This document shows, piece after piece, positions 55,163 to 63,821 of a DNA stretch of 64,000 nucleotides. The translations under genes were made by a program, and so were the position numbers. The notes beneath the pieces are model-generated. The model did not search any database and was not told the DNA's origin. It saw only the letters and a list, made by a program, of their open reading frames with translations. The DNA comes from Halalkalicoccus jeotgali B3 (GTDB lineage Archaea > Halobacteriota > Halobacteria > Halobacteriales > Halalkalicoccaceae). Each line of letters opens with the position of its first letter. Positions within the stretch are counted from its first letter, which is position 1. The stretch lies in assembly GCF_000196895.1 (NCBI RefSeq), contig NC_014297.1, positions 2,185,345 through 2,249,344 of the forward strand, written 5' to 3'.

Positions 55163-55810
55163 GTGACCGGCACTCTCGGCGCGATACTGGCCGGCATCCT
55201 GCTCGGACTCTCGCTTGCGGCCCCGCCGGGGCCGATGAACGCGATCATCGCCGAGGAGAGCGTCCTCCGGGGATGGGATGCGGGCTTCCGGGCGGGACTG
55301 GGTGCGATGAGTGCCGACGCCTGCTTTTTCGTCGTCGCGCTCGCGGGCGTCACCGCCGTGATACGGGAGGCCGAGGCGGTGCGCGCGGGGATGATGGCGG
55401 TCGGCGGGTTGCTCATGCTCTACTTCGCGCTCGACGCCGCGAAAAGCACGGGCGAGTCGGTCGTCGGTACGGATCGGGACCCGAACTCGACGGGGTTTCG
55501 CCGGACGTTCGCACTCGCGTTGACCAACCCCTATCAGGTCCTCTGGTGGCTCACCGTCGGTGTGACGCTGCTCGATCCGGGCACGCTTGCGGTTCCGGTT
55601 CTCGACGAGGTGCACGTCGCGACCGGGAGCGCGGCCATCGTCGTCGGTTTCTTCGTGGGGATCGGACTGTGGATTACGGCGTTCCCGCTGGTGCTCACGC
55701 GGGCGGACCGACGGATCGACGGGTTCACACCGGCGATAGCCGCGACGAGCGCACTCGTTCTGGCCGGGTTCGGGCTGCTCTTCCTGTATCGGGCGCTTTT
55801 CTTACTCTAG
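55163..55810 (+). CDS. LysE family exporter
   Basis: This 215-residue protein has six hydrophobic segments and the LysE-type N-terminus, GILLGLSLAAPPGPMNAIIAEESVLRG. Family members export amino acids such as lysine, arginine or threonine. Substrate is unknown. It starts at GTG 55163, about 27 nt after a TATA-like GAGTTTTG. Its 3' end overlaps the convergent HD-domain gene by 9 nt. Confidence 0.88.
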   Translation: MTGTLGAILAGILLGLSLAAPPGPMNAIIAEESVLRGWDAGFRAGLGAMSADACFFVVALAGVTAVIREAEAVRAGMMAVGGLLMLYFALDAAKSTGESVVGTDRDPNSTGFRRTFALALTNPYQVLWWLTVGVTLLDPGTLAVPVLDEVHVATGSAAIVVGFFVGIGLWITAFPLVLTRADRRIDGFTPAIAATSALVLAGFGLLFLYRALFLL

Positions 55811-56494
55811 GGAGTCGGGATCGCACTCCATTTCGGGGACCTCCATCTCGAGCCACTCGCGAAACCACCGCACGCGCTTGAGACGCTCGTGGGCGATGCT
55901 ACCGCCGGTATCGCTCTCGATACGCTCGCAGGCGTCCGCCCCACGCTCGTAGACCCGCTCGACCATCGTCGCGGCGTCCATGTGGGTGCGTGCCTCATAG
56001 CCCATCCGCAGTATCATGAGGACTGTCCCGTTCGCGCCGACCTTATCGAGCAGATCGGCCTCGAGGAGACACTGACTTTCGAGCGAGAGGTCCGCCAGAT
56101 CGCCCGAATGCGTGTGGGCTGTGATCGCCCGGCAGACCCGGTCGATGAACGAACTGGGGAAAGACCCCCGGGAGGACAGATACTCGCGGGCGACGCGGGC
56201 GCCCTCCTCGGCGTGGATCTCCTGGTCGGCGTCGAGTTTGGCGACATCGTGAAAGAGCGCGGCGACCCGGACGACGTCGACATCGGCACCCTCCTCTCGG
56301 GCGATCGTCTCGGCGATCGAGAGGACGTTCAGCGTGTGGTTGAACCGGTACTCCGCGGAGTGCCACGGATACCAGCGCATTCGTCCGCCCTCGTCTTCGT
56401 TTTTCACACTCGCGTCGAGATACTCGTAGACAAAGCGCTTCATCGACTCGAAATCCGCCTCCGAGACGGGCGTCTCTTTTATTTCAACGCCCAT
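55802..56494 (-). CDS. HD domain phosphohydrolase
   Basis: This 230-residue protein carries the HD metal-binding motifs: His in RFNHTLNVLSIAE (about 52), the HD pair in ALFHDVAKLD, and later His and Asp residues in AHTHSGD and LLEADLLDKVG. Family members hydrolyse nucleotides or signalling nucleotides. Substrate is unknown. Its last 9 nt overlap the end of the LysE-like gene. Confidence 0.85.
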   Translation of the reverse strand: MGVEIKETPVSEADFESMKRFVYEYLDASVKNEDEGGRMRWYPWHSAEYRFNHTLNVLSIAETIAREEGADVDVVRVAALFHDVAKLDADQEIHAEEGARVAREYLSSRGSFPSSFIDRVCRAITAHTHSGDLADLSLESQCLLEADLLDKVGANGTVLMILRMGYEARTHMDAATMVERVYERGADACERIESDTGGSIAHERLKRVRWFREWLEMEVPEMECDPDSLE

Positions 56495-56645
56495 AGAAAC
56501 ACCTCGAAAGGACCGTGCGATCGTTCATTGTTATCTACAAAAACGCGTGTTTTACTCTTTAGCGTTACGACGGCCATGGGAGCGCTCGGGAGGTCACGCG
56601 AGCGACGACACGAGCGTTTATTCCCGACCGACCAGTACCGACGTC

Positions 56646-57413
56646 ATGACCGATCCGCTGTACCTCGGCGATCCGACGGTTCGGGAGTTCGAAGCGCGCG
56701 TCGAGCGCGTCATCGACGACGGCGACGCGGCGCGGGTCGTCCTCGACGCCACCCATTTCTACCCCGAGGGCGGCGGCCAACCCGCCGATCGCGGGGCGCT
56801 CTCGGGAAGCGAGAACTGGCCCGTCCGCGACGTCCGAAAGACCGACGAGATCTACCACACCGTCGAGGGCGAGGGCCCAACAGTCGGCGAGCGCGTGGTC
56901 GGGGAGATCGACCGAGAGCACCGGGCCGCACATATGCAGTATCACACCGCTCAGCACCTGCTGTCGGCGGTCCTCCTCGAGGAGTACGACGCACCTACGA
57001 CCGGCAATCAGCTCTACGCCGACCACGCCCGCCTCGATTGTGCGTACGAGCGCTTTACCGACGAGGATCTCGACGCGCTCGAAACCCGAATGAACGAACT
57101 GGTCGGGGCGGCCATGGACGTGCGGTGGTACACGCTCGGTCGCGAACGTGCGCAGACGGAACTCGACCCCGAACGCACCCGTCTCGACCTCCTGCCCGAG
57201 AGCATCACCGAGATTCGGATCGTCGAGATCGGCGACGGGATCGGTTCGACCCCGAACGGGGAGCCGAGCGGCCCGTCGACGGTCTTTGATCGAGTGGCGT
57301 GTGCGGGAACGCACGTCTCGAACACCGCGGAAATCGGGCGCGTTGAGGTAACGGGCCGTCGGACGCAGGGTTCGGACGAGGAGCGCGTCGAATTCGTCCT
57401 CGTAGACGAATAG
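56646..57413 (+). CDS. alaX: Alanyl-tRNA editing protein AlaX
   Basis: This 255-residue protein hydrolyses Ser- or Gly-tRNA(Ala). The N-terminal Gly-rich segment HFYPEGGGQPADRG is present. The zinc site has HTAQH (His100, His104) and CAGTH (Cys219, His223). Length fits the medium AlaX-M type. The upstream open frame is Arg-rich, so ATG 56646 was chosen. Confidence 0.92.
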   Translation: MTDPLYLGDPTVREFEARVERVIDDGDAARVVLDATHFYPEGGGQPADRGALSGSENWPVRDVRKTDEIYHTVEGEGPTVGERVVGEIDREHRAAHMQYHTAQHLLSAVLLEEYDAPTTGNQLYADHARLDCAYERFTDEDLDALETRMNELVGAAMDVRWYTLGRERAQTELDPERTRLDLLPESITEIRIVEIGDGIGSTPNGEPSGPSTVFDRVACAGTHVSNTAEIGRVEVTGRRTQGSDEERVEFVLVDE

Positions 57414-57443
57414 GTTATCCTTCCGGACCACCGACTACGCGTC

Positions 57444-58196
57444 GTGCGCGTAGAGAACTGTTTCATCGCCGCAGACGGCGTGGGCGAGCGAACCGAGCGG
57501 AAACTCTGGGAGGCCGGCCTCACTGATTGGGACGCGTTCTCGGCGGCGGGGACGATGCCCGTCGGAGACGCCCGCAGCGACGCCATCGAGTCGTTCATCG
57601 ACGAGGCACGGGACGAACTCGACCGACGAAACGCCGCCTTCTTCGCCGAGCGGCTCCCCTCGGCGAGCCACTGGCGTTTCTACGAGAACTTCCGACCCGA
57701 CGCCTGTTTCTTCGACATCGAGACGACCGGCCTCAGCAAGGACCGCGATCGGGTAACGACCGCGAGTTTCCATCGCGGCGGCGAGACCGAGACGCTGGTG
57801 GCGGGCGAGGACCTCACCGGCGGGGCGATCGAGCGCGAACTCGACTCGGCGGACCTGCTCGTCAGCTTCAACGGCGCGCGCTTCGACGTGCCCTTCCTCG
57901 AGACCGCCTTCGACCTCTCGATCGAGACGCCCCACCTCGATCTGATGTATCCCTGCCGGAAGGCGGGGCTGACGGGCGGGCTGAAGGCGGTCGAGCGCGA
58001 GTTGGGGATCGAGCGCGAGGAAGACGGCGTCGACGGCCGCGAGGCGGTCAGATTGTGGCACGCCTACGAGCGCGGCGACGAGGCCGCCCTCGAGAAGTTG
58101 ATCAGGTACAACCGCGACGACACCCGCAACCTCGCGACCCTCGCCGATCGGGTCGCCTCCCGGCTCGACGGGGACGTCTTCGGGGCATTTCGGTGA
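57444..58196 (+). CDS. RNase H-like (PolB-type 3'-5') exonuclease
   Basis: This 250-residue protein has a DnaQ/PolB-type exonuclease fold. CFFDIETTG holds Asp91 and Glu93, LVSFNGARFDVPF holds the second acidic motif, and YNRDDTRNL the third. It matches the YprB-like ribonuclease H-like group. The N-terminal 80 residues contain a helix-hairpin-helix-like segment, GVGERTERKLWEAG. GTG 57444 is about 27 nt after a TATA-like GGTTATCC. The substrate is unknown. Confidence 0.87.
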   Translation: MRVENCFIAADGVGERTERKLWEAGLTDWDAFSAAGTMPVGDARSDAIESFIDEARDELDRRNAAFFAERLPSASHWRFYENFRPDACFFDIETTGLSKDRDRVTTASFHRGGETETLVAGEDLTGGAIERELDSADLLVSFNGARFDVPFLETAFDLSIETPHLDLMYPCRKAGLTGGLKAVERELGIEREEDGVDGREAVRLWHAYERGDEAALEKLIRYNRDDTRNLATLADRVASRLDGDVFGAFR

Positions 58197-58449
58197 CGGA
58201 CCGCCCGTTCTGTCGCCGGGTCGAATGGGGAGATAGAGAGACGGTCGAAGCGACGCCGGCCTCGTTAGCGACCGCATAACTCACCCGAACCCACCGCCAA
58301 CGTCAAGAGAGACCCCGAAGACGCTCGCATCGATGGATCCGATTGATGGCCGCTTGGAGGAACACCCCCGCTTCGATCCGGCCGAAGGAGGGGATAATCT
58401 GTCATATAGGGGACTAGTAACGATATAGGTGACGTGACTCCTATCATAC
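58197..58449. other. 253-bp intergenic region with two short open frames
   Basis: No confident gene is present. GTG 58193 (overlapping the exonuclease stop as GTGA) opens a 28-codon frame to TAA 58279. ATG 58333 opens a 31-codon frame to TAG 58428. Both peptides are more acidic than the shadow frames. The region ends with an AT-rich stretch (58395-58443) that holds the promoter of the deacetylase gene. Confidence 0.4.
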
Positions 58450-59784
58450 ATGAACGGGAGTCAAAAGCCCTTGACCAAGCGGGCCTTCCTGTCGACGGTC
58501 GGTGCGGCGTGTCTCACAGGCTGTCTCGGGGCTGGCGAAACGCGGTCGGATCCGAACGAAACCACGAACGAAGGAAACCGGACCGACGGAAACGAGACGG
58601 ACCCCGAGTCACAACCGGAGTCCGAACCCGAACCGGAGCCCGAATCCGAGGAACCCACCCTGTTTCTCGACGGCGATCCCCGCGAGGAGTTCTGGGATCG
58701 CGGGGAGTGTTGGCAGGACTGTGAGTCCACGGACGAGTGGGACCTGCTCTCGGGGTCGCTCGAAACGTCGACGGAGCACGTCTATCGTGACTCTCGGTCG
58801 GTCCGCTTGACGAGTGCCGACGACGGCGAGAGCGCCGTCCGGATCCCACTCGAAGGATACGACCTCACCGAAACGTCGTTCTCGCTCGCGATGTACATCG
58901 AGTCGCCCGGCGATCACTACTCGCCGTCGTTCGACGTCAACGCTCCGGAGTGCGACCGAGAGCTTCACTTCCGGACCCGACACAAGATCGACGAACCGGG
59001 CTGGATCCGCTACGATCTGGGGATCAACCATACGTCAAGCCTCGAATCCACAGAGGAGGCCTATATGACGATCTCGTGGGCCGGCGAGGACGTCGAGTGG
59101 TACCTCGACGACATCCGAGCGGTGCCCGTCACCGAGGAACCCCGCCTGTTCGTTCAGTTCGACGATTCCCTGCGTTCGACCCACGACACCGCGTTCCCGA
59201 TCATGCGCGAGTACGACATCCCGGCGACGGTCTTTACGATCACCGGGCGGATCGGTAACACAGGGAGTCTCACTCTCGATCAGATGACCGAGATGCAGGA
59301 GGCGGGCTGGGAGTTCGCGAGCCATACTCACACCCACCAACGGACCGGCGAACTCCCCCTCGACGAACAGCGAGCCGAACTCGAGGAGGCAAAGCGATGG
59401 CTACTCGAACACGGGTTCGGGGAGTCGGCCTCGCTGCTCGCCTATCCCTTCGGTTCGTTTACCACCGACACGATGGACATCGCCGCCGACTACTACGACT
59501 TCGCGACCCACGGTCAGCGCGGTGCGACGAACCGAACAATCAACTCCCCGCTGTCGGTCAATCGCCATCCCGGCGACGACGCCGGACGGTCGATGGAACT
59601 GATCGACATCCTCCTCGACGAACGCCTGCCGACCGACACGCTCGTGCTGTACTACCACGACGTCGTCGAGAACCACGAGACCTACATCGACCCGACGGGG
59701 TTCGCGGCGACGATGGCCTACATCGACGCCCAGGACGTCGATTGCCGTCTGACGACCGAACTCCGCGACTACCAGTTCGACTGA
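58450..59784 (+). CDS. Polysaccharide deacetylase-domain lipoprotein
   Basis: This 444-residue exported protein has a KRAFLSTVG signal region, lipobox LTGC (Cys25) and a Pro/Glu-rich linker to about residue 70, with N-glycosylation sequons at 36, 43 and 48. A beta-sandwich of about 150 residues follows. The NodB-like deacetylase domain begins at about 232: FDDS (237-240) replaces the common FDDG, and HTHTH (292-296) is the metal-binding motif. It probably acts on surface polysaccharide. Confidence 0.85.
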   Translation: MNGSQKPLTKRAFLSTVGAACLTGCLGAGETRSDPNETTNEGNRTDGNETDPESQPESEPEPEPESEEPTLFLDGDPREEFWDRGECWQDCESTDEWDLLSGSLETSTEHVYRDSRSVRLTSADDGESAVRIPLEGYDLTETSFSLAMYIESPGDHYSPSFDVNAPECDRELHFRTRHKIDEPGWIRYDLGINHTSSLESTEEAYMTISWAGEDVEWYLDDIRAVPVTEEPRLFVQFDDSLRSTHDTAFPIMREYDIPATVFTITGRIGNTGSLTLDQMTEMQEAGWEFASHTHTHQRTGELPLDEQRAELEEAKRWLLEHGFGESASLLAYPFGSFTTDTMDIAADYYDFATHGQRGATNRTINSPLSVNRHPGDDAGRSMELIDILLDERLPTDTLVLYYHDVVENHETYIDPTGFAATMAYIDAQDVDCRLTTELRDYQFD

Positions 59785-59826
59785 CCATCGTAAAAATCGC
59801 GACCTACCGGGTCGCTCGCCACAGGA

Positions 59827-59899
59827 TAGTCCCGGGCGGATTCGAACCGCCGTCAATGGCTCCAAAGGCCATTATGATTGGCCACTACACCACGGGACT
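59827..59899 (-). tRNA. tRNA-Gln (TTG)
   Basis: The 73-nt gene forms a cloverleaf: acceptor AGTCCCG/CGGGACT, D arm GTAGTGGCCAATC, anticodon loop CTTTGGA with TTG, and T arm GGCGGTTCGAATCCGCC. CCA is not encoded. A TATA-like stretch lies about 20-25 nt upstream (59917-59925 on this strand). Confidence 0.95.
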
Positions 59900-59936
59900 G
59901 CGCGCACGCTTTCGTTCGTTTAGTTCCCTGAGGATC

Positions 59937-59954
59937 GCAGTTCTTTGGAACTGC
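59937..59954. repeat. Small inverted repeat between tRNA-Gln and the DtxR-like gene
   Basis: GCAGTTC (59937-59943) and GAACTGC (59948-59954) pair around TTTG. The 163-bp spacer also has two copies of CACCACGGGAC, one inside the tRNA 5' end. It may be the terminator of the suf/DtxR transcript, which runs towards it. Confidence 0.35.
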
Positions 59955-60062
59955 TCACCACCACGGGACATCGTCGGTAGTCCGTGTATACCGCATCGCA
60001 GCGGGACATCACGGGACACCTCGCCGTACCTTCCCTCGGCGAGCACTTGAACGCTTCGAGAG

Positions 60063-60497
60063 TCAATCCGCCGGTTCCTCGAGACAAAACTCGAGATACT
60101 CACAGGCGTCGCTCTCGGGATCGAAACAATCGGGACAGTCCGACCGGCGGTCGATGATCGTATCCAATCGATCCCCGACGGTTTCGTCGATGACGCTCTC
60201 GAGTTCGCGGGCCTCCGTGCGGAACTCCTCGACCTCGAGGACGTTCGCGAGGAACCGTTCGATGATGCAGTAGGTCTGGAGTGCGTTTCGTGCCCGGACG
60301 ATCCCCTCGTCGGTCAACGAGGCCCCCTTGTACTTTTCGTGGTCGACCAGGCCCCGGTCGGCGAGTTTGCCGATCATCTCGTTGACGCTCGCGGGACTGA
60401 CCTCCAGCCGATCGGCGAGCGCACCGGTCGCGGCCGGCCCGTTCTCCGCACGCTGTACGACGTAGATCGCTTTGAGATACTGATCGGCCGTGTTCAC
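60063..60497 (-). CDS. DtxR/MntR family metal-dependent regulator
   Basis: This 144-residue repressor starts at GTG 60495-60497 as VNTADQYLKAIYVVQ. The winged-helix region has TGALADRLEVSPASVNEMIGKL and the wing GLVDHEKYKGASLT. The dimerisation and metal-binding helix RFLANVLEVEEF follows. The C-terminus has five cysteines in all (Cys77, 121, 124, 132, 138), including CPDC. Its operon neighbours are suf genes and a ferritin-like gene, so iron sensing is likely but not shown. Confidence 0.88.
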   Translation of the reverse strand: MNTADQYLKAIYVVQRAENGPAATGALADRLEVSPASVNEMIGKLADRGLVDHEKYKGASLTDEGIVRARNALQTYCIIERFLANVLEVEEFRTEARELESVIDETVGDRLDTIIDRRSDCPDCFDPESDACEYLEFCLEEPAD

Positions 60498-60610
60498 GGC
60501 GACCACCTCGTGCGATCGCTGTGAGCAACGAACAGCGTTGTGAGTGTGTTCATGCGAGCCACCTCCGGTGGCCGACCGACAGCGACCAGCGATGTTGTCT
60601 GTGGGTTCAT
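60494..60610 (-). other. 38-codon open frame bridging the ferritin-like and DtxR-like genes
   Basis: ATG 60608-60610 overlaps the ferritin-like stop (ATGA), and its TGA (60494-60496) overlaps the regulator's GTG (GTGA). The frame exactly spans the 109-bp gap. The peptide matches no family I recognise. A second inverted repeat, GCCACC/GGTGGC (60558-60572), lies inside it. Confidence 0.35.
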
Positions 60611-61107
60611 TCGCGTTCCTCCATGATCTCGGTGACCTCCCGAACGCCCTCCTCTTCCTCGGCTCGAATCCCCCGAAGCGTGTCCAGGAGGTCCTCGCGC
60701 TCGACCCCGAACTCCGCGTCGCTTCCCTCGATCGCCCCGATGAGGTCGTCATAGAACTTGTAGGCGGTCTCCTCGCTGTGGAGTTGGTCGTAGAGGATAC
60801 CGTCGAAATCGTCGGGTTTGGTCTGGCCGTACTGGCCGTCGACCAGCGCCTCGATCTCCTCGAAAGCGACGCTCTCGGCGTCGAGATCCGCAATCAGTTC
60901 TTCGAGTCGTTTCCGGTGATCGGCCGATTCCTCGGCGGCGTGTTCGAGCAGATCCTCGATATCGTCGTCGAGTTCGGTCCGCTCGTCTGCCGACAACGAC
61001 TGGTGGTGGTGATAGGCGCGGGCCTCGACGACCTCCTCGAGGACGATCCCGATCTGGAGCAACCGTGCGAGCTGGCGGTCCGAGCCGACCCGGGTCGCGA
61101 GACTCAC
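60607..61107 (-). CDS. Ferritin-like/rubrerythrin-type domain protein
   Basis: This 166-residue helical protein has spaced Glu/His residues typical of a di-iron four-helix bundle: EEVVEARAYHHH, EHAAEESADHRKRLEEL and HSEETAYKFYDDL. The binding site is inferred, not proven. It lies between sufD and the DtxR-like regulator on the same strand, which fits iron storage, detoxification or delivery. GTG 61107 is overlapped by a 15-codon micro-ORF stop. Confidence 0.78.
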   Translation of the reverse strand: MSLATRVGSDRQLARLLQIGIVLEEVVEARAYHHHQSLSADERTELDDDIEDLLEHAAEESADHRKRLEELIADLDAESVAFEEIEALVDGQYGQTKPDDFDGILYDQLHSEETAYKFYDDLIGAIEGSDAEFGVEREDLLDTLRGIRAEEEEGVREVTEIMEERE

Positions 61108-61157
61108 GGCACCTCACCACGCGGTTCCAAAACGATACGGCCGATGGACATATCCCC

Positions 61158-62372
61158 CTATCGGAGCCGCTCTTTGATACGTCCTTCGAGGTCCTCACGC
61201 AGCTCGTCGACTTCGATCTCGTCGAGAACGGGCACGAAAAAGCCCTCGACGAGCATGTTCCTCGCCGACTGGGGGTCGACACCGCGCGAGATCATGTAGA
61301 ACAGGTCTTCCTTGTCGACCTGTCCGACGGTCGCCGAGTGGCTCGCCTCGGTGTCGTGGTTGTTGATGATGAGCTTCGGGGAGGCGTCGGCCTCGCTCTC
61401 GTCGCTCAACATGAGCGTGTTCTCACGCTGGTAGGAGTTGGTGTCCCAGGCCTCGCTGCCGACGTCCTGGACACCCTCGTAGACCGAGCGCGAGCGATCG
61501 TCGAGCACGCCGCGGGTCACGAGGTCGGCGGTGGTGTGCTCCGCACGATGCCACACACGCGAGTTGATGTCGAAGTGCTGGTCGTCGTGGCCGAAGAAGG
61601 CCCCGACGATCTTCGTCTCCGATCCCTCGCCCGAAAGCGTGGTCTCGACGCCCGACTTCGTCAGCCGCGAGCCGAGGTTGCCCTCGATCCAGCTGATCGT
61701 CGAGTACTGGTCGGTGACGCCGTGCTTGAGCGTGTAGTTGTACGTCTCCTCGTCGAGGTCCTGCAGGCTGCCGTACTGGACGTGGCTGTTTTCGCCCGCC
61801 GCGATCTCGACGATGCCGCTGTAGTAGCGACCCTCCTCGCTCTCGACCGACTCGCCGGTCGACTGGCGCTCCAGAATGGTGACCGAACTCGACTGCTCGG
61901 TCACGACGAGCGTGTAGTTGAACAGCGACCCGGAGTTCATCGTCGTCCGGATCGTCACGTCCTCGGCGTCGACGTTGCGCGGGACGTAAACCACCGTCCC
62001 CGTGGTGAACAGGGCAGTCGACAGCGCCGTCAGGTAGTTCTCCTCCGGGTCGATGATCGAGCCGAAGTGCTCGCGAACGAGGTCCTCGTGCTCGCGTGCG
62101 GCCTCCGCAAAGGGCAGTACCTCGACGTCATCGGGACCGACTTGGTCCTTCTCCTCGGCCGCGTCGAGGGGATCGACCAGCGCCTCGAAGTCGAGGTCTT
62201 CGAGGTTCGTCCATCGCCGCCCCGGCGTCTGGATGACGCTGGGGAGCTCAAGCGAGTCGAGCGCCTCCAGCGCCTCCAACCGAGCGTCGAGGAGCCACTC
62301 GGGCTCGTCGAGCTTCTCGGAGATCTTCTCTACCGTTTCCTCCGAGATGTCCGCGTGCTGGATGGCGCTCAT
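61158..62372 (-). CDS. sufD: Fe-S cluster assembly protein SufD
   Basis: This 404-residue protein is the SufD partner of the SufBC2D scaffold. It has the SufB/D beta-helix with conserved segments SSVTILERQST and FFGHDDQHFDINSRVWH, and the C-terminal KEDLFYMISRGVDPQSARNMLVEGF. The ATG lies within 4 nt of the sufB stop, so translation is coupled. The cysteine usual in SufB scaffolding sites is not evident here. Confidence 0.95.
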   Translation of the reverse strand: MSAIQHADISEETVEKISEKLDEPEWLLDARLEALEALDSLELPSVIQTPGRRWTNLEDLDFEALVDPLDAAEEKDQVGPDDVEVLPFAEAAREHEDLVREHFGSIIDPEENYLTALSTALFTTGTVVYVPRNVDAEDVTIRTTMNSGSLFNYTLVVTEQSSSVTILERQSTGESVESEEGRYYSGIVEIAAGENSHVQYGSLQDLDEETYNYTLKHGVTDQYSTISWIEGNLGSRLTKSGVETTLSGEGSETKIVGAFFGHDDQHFDINSRVWHRAEHTTADLVTRGVLDDRSRSVYEGVQDVGSEAWDTNSYQRENTLMLSDESEADASPKLIINNHDTEASHSATVGQVDKEDLFYMISRGVDPQSARNMLVEGFFVPVLDEIEVDELREDLEGRIKERLR

Positions 62373-63787
62373 CCGAGCGATCCCTCCATTTCGAGTTCGA
62401 TCAGACGATTCAGTTCGACGGCGTACTCGATCGGGAGTTCCTCGGTGATGGGCTCGATGAAGCCGCTGACGATCATCTGTTTCGCGTCGTCGTCGTCCAG
62501 CCCCCGCGACTGGAGGTAGAAGACGTCCTCGTCCCCGATCTTCCCCACCGTCGCCTCGTGAGCCACGTCGACCTTCGACTCGTTGATCTCCATGTACGGC
62601 ATCGTGTCCGAGACGGACTCGTTGTCGAACATCAACGCGTCACACTCCACGCTCGTCGACGAATCGTGCGCCCCGTCGGCGATGTGGACCAACCCTCTAT
62701 AATTGGTCCGGCCACCGTCTTTCGAGATCGATTTCGATTCGATCGTGGAGTTGGTGTTGGGCGCGTTGTGATAGACCTTCGCCCCAGTGTCGATGTCCTG
62801 GCCCTCGCCCGCAAACGCAATCGAGATGTGGTTCGCGCTCGCCCCGCGACCCTTGAGAATGGTGCAGGGATAGAGCATCGTGGCTTTCGAGCCCATCGAG
62901 CCCGAGACCCACTCCATCCGGCCGCCCTTCTCGGCGAGCGCGCGTTTCGTATTGAGGTTGAAGGTGTTTTTCGACCAGTTCTGCACGGTGCTGTATTGGA
63001 CGTGGGCGTCCTCGCCGACGAACACTTCCACCCCCCCGGAGTGCAGGTTGTGCGTGCCGTATTTCGGCGCGCTACAGCCTTCGATGTAGTGGACTTCGCT
63101 GCCCTTTTCGGCGACGATGAGGGTGTGTTCGAACTGGCCCATCCCCTCCGAGTTCATGCGGAAGTAGGCCTGAACGGGCATTTCGACGGTGACGTCCTCG
63201 GGAACGTAGACGAAGCTCCCGCCGGACCAGACCGCACCGTGGAGGGCGGCGAACTTGTTGTCGCTTGGGGGAACGCAGCGGGTCATGAAGTACTCCTTCA
63301 CGATGTCGGGGTGTTCCTGGACGGCCTCGTCCATGTTCATGAAGACGACGCCCTTCTCCTCCCACTGTTCTTGCATGTTCTGGTAGACGACCTCGCTTTC
63401 GTACTGGGCGCCCACCCCGGAGAGCGATTCGCGCTCGGCCTCGGGGATGCCGAGTTTCTCGAAGGTATCCTTGATGTCTTCGGGGACGTCCTCCCAGGAG
63501 TCGACGCTCCCGCGGGCTTCGACGTCGGGGCGGATGTAGGGGATGATCTCCTCGACGTCGAGCTGGGTGAGGTCGGGCTGGCCGGGCCAGTCGGTGGGAA
63601 GGGGCATGTTCTGGTAGTGTTCGAGCGCTCTAAGGCGGCGATCGAGCATCCAGTCGGGTTCGTCCTTGTCCTCGCTGATGAGGCGAACGACCTCTTCGGT
63701 CAGGCCCTTCTCCGAGCGGAACGCCGAGCGCTCCTCGTTGCGGTGATCGAAGCGCTCCTGGTTCTTGGTGAGTTCTTCTGAGCTCAT
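62369..63787 (-). CDS. sufB: Fe-S cluster assembly protein SufB
   Basis: This 472-residue scaffold protein has the SufB N-terminal region, the segment ARGSVDSWEDVPEDIKDTFEKLGIPEAER and KGSEVHYIEGCSAPKYGTHNLHSGGVEVF, which holds the conserved cysteine. The C-terminal SRGLDDDDAKQMIVSGFIEPI motif is typical. It lies between sufC (upstream, 34-bp gap) and sufD. Confidence 0.97.
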   Translation of the reverse strand: MSSEELTKNQERFDHRNEERSAFRSEKGLTEEVVRLISEDKDEPDWMLDRRLRALEHYQNMPLPTDWPGQPDLTQLDVEEIIPYIRPDVEARGSVDSWEDVPEDIKDTFEKLGIPEAERESLSGVGAQYESEVVYQNMQEQWEEKGVVFMNMDEAVQEHPDIVKEYFMTRCVPPSDNKFAALHGAVWSGGSFVYVPEDVTVEMPVQAYFRMNSEGMGQFEHTLIVAEKGSEVHYIEGCSAPKYGTHNLHSGGVEVFVGEDAHVQYSTVQNWSKNTFNLNTKRALAEKGGRMEWVSGSMGSKATMLYPCTILKGRGASANHISIAFAGEGQDIDTGAKVYHNAPNTNSTIESKSISKDGGRTNYRGLVHIADGAHDSSTSVECDALMFDNESVSDTMPYMEINESKVDVAHEATVGKIGDEDVFYLQSRGLDDDDAKQMIVSGFIEPITEELPIEYAVELNRLIELEMEGSLG

Positions 63788-63821
63788 TGGTTGATATGTA
63801 TGGTAGTAGTCGTCGCGCGGT

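Noticed and set aside
59883-60020. Repeated CACCACGGGAC/CACGGGAC copies near tRNA-Gln as attachment sites
   Set aside because: The match to the tRNA is only 11 nt, at its 5' end. There is no integrase gene and no bounded foreign segment.
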